Of a DNA stretch of 64,000 nucleotides, positions 60,353 through 64,000 are shown piece after piece. The notes beneath the pieces are model-generated. The model worked only from the letters and a program-made list of their open reading frames with translations. It did not search any database and was not told where the DNA came from. Source of the DNA: Fibrobacter sp. UWB15 (GTDB lineage: Bacteria; Fibrobacterota; Fibrobacteria; Fibrobacterales; Fibrobacteraceae); NCBI RefSeq assembly GCF_900177705.1, contig NZ_FXBA01000008.1:62001-126000 (forward strand), given 5' to 3'. A program made the translations under genes and the position numbers. Each line of letters starts with the position of its first letter. Within the stretch, counting starts at the first letter, position 1.

Positions 60353-60907
60353 TTACTTGATATTTTCTCTCCAAGTAGCGGGCTTGAACAGCTCCTTCAA
60401 AGGCAACAGACGCTTGTCAACGTCGACGCCCAAGACAGAATTGAAGTTGTTCGTCGCCTGCATCTGAGCGCCAAAGCCCACGATAATGATGATCTGTTCG
60501 TCGGTATAGAACTTGCGGAGACCTTCGAAAAGTTCGTCCGGAACCTTTGTCGGATCCTTCACAATCTGCTGGCCCAGCTGCTGCAAAAGCTTCTCGTTTT
60601 CCGAAGTTTCGAAGTTGTTCGGATCGAGACCCAGAGCCTTCAAATCGCTAATGAAGAACAGCGAGCAAAGAAGGCAGCCGTTCGTCGTAGAAACCGAGTG
60701 TGCAAAAATCGTTGCAGCACGCAGACCCACCGTCTTTTCGAGACTTTCCCAAGCATCGTACCAGCCCATGAAAGCCTTGTAGATGCCGTAATCCTGGAGC
60801 ATCACCAACTTCATGTTGGTCACCTTGCCTGCAGCTTCCAGCTTTTCGTAAGCAGCCTTTGCTTCGCCAGTCAATTCATTCGGTTGTTTTAAATGTACTC
60901 TTGCCAT
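60353..60907 (-). CDS. Carboxymuconolactone decarboxylase (AhpD-like) family protein
   Basis: 184 residues of the all-helical CMD/AhpD family, with the redox CxxC motif in STTNGCLLCSLFF (the third conserved residue is phenylalanine, not histidine). Members are thiol peroxidases or decarboxylases, and many have unknown roles. It is the first gene of the operon with the second sulfonate-type importer, behind the LysR-like site, a good promoter and the CCTAC palindrome. A thiol or persulfide function is a plausible inference. Confidence 0.78.
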   Translation of the reverse strand: MARVHLKQPNELTGEAKAAYEKLEAAGKVTNMKLVMLQDYGIYKAFMGWYDAWESLEKTVGLRAATIFAHSVSTTNGCLLCSLFFISDLKALGLDPNNFETSENEKLLQQLGQQIVKDPTKVPDELFEGLRKFYTDEQIIIIVGFGAQMQATNNFNSVLGVDVDKRLLPLKELFKPATWRENIK

Positions 60908-60966
60908 TGTTTATACTCTCCTTGTGGTGCTTCGCACCGATTGTTTTGTTATGCTAGGTTTTATTC

Positions 60967-60983
60967 CCTACCATTTTTGTAGG
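60967..60983. promoter_or_regulatory. CCTAC-N7-GTAGG palindrome before the CMD-ABC operon
   Basis: A perfect 5-bp inverted repeat with an AT-rich 7-bp centre. It lies 4 bp downstream of the -10 (TATCTT, 60993-60988; -35 TTGAAA 61016-61011, 17 bp), thus over the expected start of transcription. It shares this position with the sites at 25758 and 63394. Confidence 0.6.
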
Positions 60984-61038
60984 CTTTAAGATAGAATAAG
61001 AATTCGCCCTTTTCAAGGCATAAACGCATACTATTTAA

Positions 61039-61054
61039 CTATGGTTTGTTATAA
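61039..61054 (-). promoter_or_regulatory. LysR-like site CTATGGTTTGTTATAA before the CMD-ABC operon
   Basis: The 16-mer differs at two positions from the one at 54318 and at two from the one at 63475. It lies about 23 bp upstream of the -35, where a LysR activator commonly binds. Confidence 0.6.
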
Positions 61055-61137
61055 AAGAAAACTATTACATCCGCATCAAAAAAACTCCACCAATCTGGTG
61101 GAGTTTTGAAGACAGAGGCAATATCAACTAGTGACTT

Positions 61138-62049
61138 TTACTCGTACAATCCCTTGCTAAAGTAACGGTCGCCGCGGTCGGGGGCTACGAACACGATGTT
61201 TCCGCGGGCACCCGAGGCGATGAGTTTTTTGGCTGCGGTGAACGCGGCACCCGAAGAGGAGCCTGCGAAGATTCCTTCTTTCTTGGCGAGTTCGCGAGCG
61301 CCGCCAAAGGCGTCGTCATCGTTGATTTTGATGACCTGATCTACGAGCGACATGTCCATGGTGTCGGCGATAAAGTCGTTGCCGATTCCTTCGATGTTGT
61401 AGTCGCCATGCTCGCCGCCGCCCATGGTAGAGCCGATGGGGTCTGCGAGCACGCCCTTGATGTTTGGGTTCTTTTCCTTGAGCGCCTTAAGGATTCCGCT
61501 GAAGGTGCCGCCACTGCCTGCGCCTGCGACCACGTAGTCGATTTGTCCGTCCAAATCTTCGTAGATTTCGGGGCCGGTGGTTTCGTAATGTGCCAGCGGG
61601 TTCGCCATGTTGCGGAACTGTCTGAGCGAAACAGAGCCCGGAATTTGCGTCAGGAGTTCTTCGGCCTTCTTTTCGGCGCCGAGCATTCCGTCTTCGCGGG
61701 GGGTGTTGATGAGTTCTGCACCGAGGGCGCGCATGAGCGTCTGCTTTTCTTGCGAGAACTTGGTTGGCACCACGAATATCACGCGGATGCCGCGGTTGAG
61801 TGCCGCGAAGGCGATGCCGAGGCCGGTGTTACCTGCGGTGGCTTCCACAATGGTTCCACCCGGTTTCAGGAGACCCTTTTCAATCGCGTCGTTCACCATG
61901 TAAAGGCCGGTGCGGTCCTTCACGCTGCCCGAGGGGTTCCAGAGTTCCAGTTTGGCAAACAGGTTTACGCCTTCGGGAAGTCCCACGTGCGTAAGCTTTA
62001 CAAGCGGAGTCTTCCCGATTAAAGATTGCATTGATTCGTAGTAATGCAT
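61138..62049 (-). CDS. mccA: Cysteine synthase / cystathionine beta-synthase-type PLP enzyme (MccA/YrhA-like)
   Basis: 303 residues. PLP lysine in NPSGSVKDRTGLYM, phosphate-binding VEATAGNTGLGIAF, catalytic-domain segment VAGAGSGGTFSGIL and C-terminal GSSSGAAFTAA. EATAGNTG instead of EPTSGNTG points to the cystathionine beta-synthase / MccA branch, which joins homocysteine with O-acetylserine or serine. It lies 1 bp after the cystathionine lyase gene, as in the Bacillus mccA-mccB pair, so reverse transsulfuration from methionine to cysteine is the likely role. Simple cysteine synthase activity is not excluded. Confidence 0.82.
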   Translation of the reverse strand: MHYYESMQSLIGKTPLVKLTHVGLPEGVNLFAKLELWNPSGSVKDRTGLYMVNDAIEKGLLKPGGTIVEATAGNTGLGIAFAALNRGIRVIFVVPTKFSQEKQTLMRALGAELINTPREDGMLGAEKKAEELLTQIPGSVSLRQFRNMANPLAHYETTGPEIYEDLDGQIDYVVAGAGSGGTFSGILKALKEKNPNIKGVLADPIGSTMGGGEHGDYNIEGIGNDFIADTMDMSLVDQVIKINDDDAFGGARELAKKEGIFAGSSSGAAFTAAKKLIASGARGNIVFVAPDRGDRYFSKGLYE

Positions 62050-62050
62050 A

Positions 62051-63211
62051 TTACGCTTCCTTTGCGGCGTTAATGCCGGCGTTCAAATCCAAGATAATGT
62101 CATCGACTTTTTCAATACCTACAGACAAACGAATGAGTCCGTCGGTAATGCCCACCTTCTCACGAATTTCCTTCGGAATAGAGGCATGGGTCATGGTGGC
62201 CGGATGGCATACGAGGCTTTCGACGCCACCCAGACTTTCGGCCAGCGAAATCAGCTGCAATGCCTTGAAGAATTTCTTGATGTTGTAGTTTTCGTAAAGT
62301 TCGAACGAAATCATGGCGCCGCCGTTCTTGGCCTGTTTCTTGTTGATTTCGTAGCCCTGAGCAGTCGGAAGTCCCGGATAGTACACATGCTTTACGGCTT
62401 CGTGCTGTTCCAGGTAGCGGGCAATGCGTTCCGCGTTTTCGGTATGACGATCGAGGCGCACGCCAAGCGTCTTGATACCGCGAATCAGGAGGAACGAATC
62501 GAAGGGGCCGAGCACCGCACCCACGGCATTCTGATTGAACGCAAGCTTTTCTGCGATTTCTTTGTTGTTCGTTACCGCAAGGCCTGCCACCACATCGCTG
62601 TGGCCGCCCAAGTACTTGGTCGCAGAATGCACCACGATGTCGGCACCAAGTTCCAGCGGGCGCTGCAAGTAAGGAGTCATGAAGGTGTTGTCGACAATGG
62701 TCAAAATTCCGTGCTTCTTCGCAATCGCAGCAACCCCGGCCAAGTCCGTCACGGTCAGGAGCGGGTTTGCCGGGCTTTCGATAAAGAAAGCCTTTACATC
62801 GGGCGTCACCTTGGTATCGAGCGCTGCCAAGTCGGTGGTATCTTCGATAGAATAGGTAATGCCGAGGTTCTTGAAAACCTTGTCTAAAACGCGGAAGGTT
62901 CCACCGTAGACATTGCTGGAGATGATGATGCGGTCGCCCTGTTTAAAAAGCGAAAGTACCGTAGAAGTCGCCGCCATGCCGCTACCAAAAGCAAAGCCCG
63001 CGACACCGCCTTCAAGGTCGGCAATCAATGCTTCGAGCGCTGCGCGCGTGGGGTTACCCGTGCGGGAATATTCCCAACCGGTATTTTCGCCGAGACCCGC
63101 CTGTTTGTAGGTAGAAGTCTGGTAGATGGGCACGTTAACGGCTCCCGTGACCTTGTCGCCATCGATGCCGCCGTGAATGAGTTTCGTTTCAATGTATTTT
63201 GAATTTGACAT
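62051..63211 (-). CDS. mccB: Cystathionine gamma-lyase-type PLP enzyme (MccB-like)
   Basis: 386 residues of the Cys/Met metabolism PLP family: YSRTGNPTRAALE, GSGMAATSTVLSLF, VDNTFMTPYLQRP, and PLP lysine in VVHSATKYLGGHSDVV. Cystathionine gamma-lyase and gamma-synthase are hard to tell apart; pairing with an MccA-like gene and a cysteine-rich leader favours lyase, producing cysteine from cystathionine. Transcription is probably attenuated ahead of the gene. Confidence 0.85.
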   Translation of the reverse strand: MSNSKYIETKLIHGGIDGDKVTGAVNVPIYQTSTYKQAGLGENTGWEYSRTGNPTRAALEALIADLEGGVAGFAFGSGMAATSTVLSLFKQGDRIIISSNVYGGTFRVLDKVFKNLGITYSIEDTTDLAALDTKVTPDVKAFFIESPANPLLTVTDLAGVAAIAKKHGILTIVDNTFMTPYLQRPLELGADIVVHSATKYLGGHSDVVAGLAVTNNKEIAEKLAFNQNAVGAVLGPFDSFLLIRGIKTLGVRLDRHTENAERIARYLEQHEAVKHVYYPGLPTAQGYEINKKQAKNGGAMISFELYENYNIKKFFKALQLISLAESLGGVESLVCHPATMTHASIPKEIREKVGITDGLIRLSVGIEKVDDIILDLNAGINAAKEA

Positions 63212-63260
63212 TTTTTGAAGTCCTTTAGCGCCTTGCGCCTTTTAATGTTTAAATTCGAAT

Positions 63261-63295
63261 AAAAAATCCCGCTCCGGAGACATAGCCGAGCGGGA
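63261..63295 (-). terminator. Attenuator terminator between the leader peptide and mccB
   Basis: On the minus strand an 8-bp GC-rich stem (tcccgctc / gagcggga) is followed directly by TTTTTT. It lies 27 bp after the stop of the cysteine-rich leader peptide and 50 bp before mccB, so it would end transcription before the structural genes. Confidence 0.8.
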
Positions 63296-63321
63296 ATCTG
63301 TTTTAGATAAAAGCCTAAAAA

Positions 63322-63384
63322 CTAGTCGCCCGTTCGACATCGACCCCAACAGAAACAACACTTGTTCATCATTTTTTGAGTCAT
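63322..63384 (-). CDS. Cysteine-rich leader peptide of the mccBA operon
   Basis: A 20-codon frame starting MTQKMMNK and containing CCFCWGRC, that is four cysteine codons in eight residues, just downstream of the mcc promoter and followed by an intrinsic terminator. Two further methionines precede the cysteines. This is the arrangement of amino-acid attenuators: stalling at cysteine codons when charged tRNA-Cys is short would favour read-through into mccB. I could not work out an antiterminator structure with certainty. No strong Shine-Dalgarno sequence is seen, though AGGAAAG lies 4 bases upstream. Confidence 0.65.
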   Translation of the reverse strand: MTQKMMNKCCFCWGRCRTGD

Positions 63385-63393
63385 TTACACTTT

Positions 63394-63442
63394 CCTACTA
63401 TTTTCGTAGGGATAATATAGACAAAAACAATAACGCTGTCAA
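63394..63442 (-). promoter_or_regulatory. mcc promoter with overlapping CCTAC-N7-GTAGG palindrome
   Basis: On the minus strand TTGACA (63442-63437), 17 bp, TATATT (63419-63414) is almost the ideal sigma-70 promoter. The palindrome CCTAC-N7-GTAGG fills 63410-63394, right over the start of transcription. Such a strong promoter with an operator at +1 suggests repression when sulfur is plentiful. Confidence 0.7.
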
Positions 63443-63474
63443 CCAAAAATAAGCTATTTGGTTATACTATTTTT

Positions 63475-63490
63475 CTTTGGTTTGTTATAG
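63475..63490 (-). promoter_or_regulatory. LysR-like site CTTTGGTTTGTTATAG upstream of mcc
   Basis: The third copy of the 16-mer element seen at 54318 and 61039, about 33 bp upstream of the mcc -35. It ends next to the stop of the phosphatase gene. Confidence 0.55.
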
Positions 63491-63491
63491 T

Positions 63492-64000
63492 TTAAAACGA
63501 TAACCAGCCGGTATCAAGGCCCGTCACGGGCTCAATGCGCTTCACATTCTTCTGCGCATCAGCAACCACGGCCATTCCCGTCAGATAATTCATCCAACGT
63601 TGCGGCGTAAAGGTCATCTTGCAAAAGTGCGTAAGGCAAGGCACAATCCAGGCGTCATGCGTCGCAAAAATGTTAAAGCGGACGTAGCCTTTTTCAAGCA
63701 TCATCGCAAGCATTTCTTCGGAACGCGCGGCCAGAGGCGCAAACGCTTCTTTATCGCCGCGTGGTTTACCAGCAGTTTCATTTTGCAGCCACTGGCAAAT
63801 ACCTTCGTAAAAACCGGCGCGTAAGACCTTGGTGTATTCATCGTAATCTTGAACAAAGTATTCTGCGAGGCAATCAAGCGGCTGCACTTGCGGATTTTCG
63901 ACACCGCGTCCAAGGCCAATATTCAAAGCCGTTTCAACGCAGCGCCCCACCGGGCTCGAAAAGAAACTCATATCGCCCTCGGCAGGAATGCACTTGCCAA
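63492..64000 (-). CDS. Histidine phosphatase-superfamily protein (N-terminus outside window)
   Basis: The frame is open to the window edge, so an ATG at 63971 is internal; codons before it read KCIPAEGD. SFFSSPVGRCVETALNIG is the family's arginine motif (SxxxRxxxTA). The second catalytic histidine is in FATHDAWIVPC; the first (RHG) must lie beyond the window. The family dephosphorylates sugars, nucleotides or proteins; the substrate is unknown. Confidence 0.75.
   Translation of the reverse strand, partial: GKCIPAEGDMSFFSSPVGRCVETALNIGLGRGVENPQVQPLDCLAEYFVQDYDEYTKVLRAGFYEGICQWLQNETAGKPRGDKEAFAPLAARSEEMLAMMLEKGYVRFNIFATHDAWIVPCLTHFCKMTFTPQRWMNYLTGMAVVADAQKNVKRIEPVTGLDTGWLSF

Overview
The window looks like chromosomal DNA of a Fibrobacter species (Fibrobacterota). 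Two secreted lipoproteins are built from the Fibrobacter succinogenes major paralogous domain, coding is moderately GC-balanced, and there are lipoproteins, an outer-membrane porin and a gingipain-like secreted protein, as in a Gram-negative gut or rumen cellulolytic anaerobe. I see no rRNA, tRNA or CRISPR array.

Layout. 1-14475 is mostly core metabolism: the end of folD, a SIR2-like protein, metE with a divergent LysR gene, mnmA, a decayed aldehyde dehydrogenase, metK, a three-gene operon (SAM methyltransferase, DMSP-lyase-like cupin, ThiF/MoeB-like E1 enzyme), and divergent pdxR / pdxST. 14490-23919 holds surface and secreted proteins and unlinked functions. 24074-33862 is a nitrogenase-like cluster: NifX- and NifB-like genes on the minus strand face nifH-, nifD- and nifK-like genes, followed by a porin and an ABC transporter of the sulfonate/taurine type. 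34549-47164 is accessory: two Fic genes, a complete type I restriction-modification system, an AT-rich deaminase-like/DUF2971 pair, ORF6N debris, a TonB-family protein and a decayed toxin-antitoxin pair. 47283-63384 returns to sulfur: a rhodanese-TusA-DsrE fusion, bioB, substrate-binding lipoproteins, two O-acetylhomoserine sulfhydrylases, a MacB-like exporter with a DUF4418 protein, a class III aminotransferase, a second sulfonate-type ABC transporter with an AhpD-like protein, and a mccB-mccA pair behind a cysteine-rich leader peptide. A histidine phosphatase runs off the right end.

How it fits together (inference). The nitrogenase-like HDK set has NifB but no NifE/N/V and lies among methionine and cysteine genes. 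This matches the methylthio-alkane reductase type known from Rhodospirillum rubrum (marBHDK) better than a true nitrogenase. A salvage route can be drawn almost wholly from this window: import of small organosulfur compounds; release of dimethyl sulfide or a similar thioether (cupin); reductive C-S cleavage to methanethiol (MarHDK); capture on O-acetylhomoserine to give methionine (two MetY); SAM synthesis (MetK); and conversion of homocysteine to cysteine (MccA, MccB).

Regulation supports one sulfur-starvation regulon. At least nine promoters for these genes carry a GTATTGGAC-like -35 region, usually 17-18 bp from a TATATT-like -10, and three share a CTWTGRTTTGTTATAR element just upstream. 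A related perfect palindrome (ACCATAG-N7-CTATGGT) lies between metE and the LysR gene. A second palindrome, CCTAC/G-N7-GTAGG, sits at the presumed transcription start of marH, of the second ABC operon and of mccBA.
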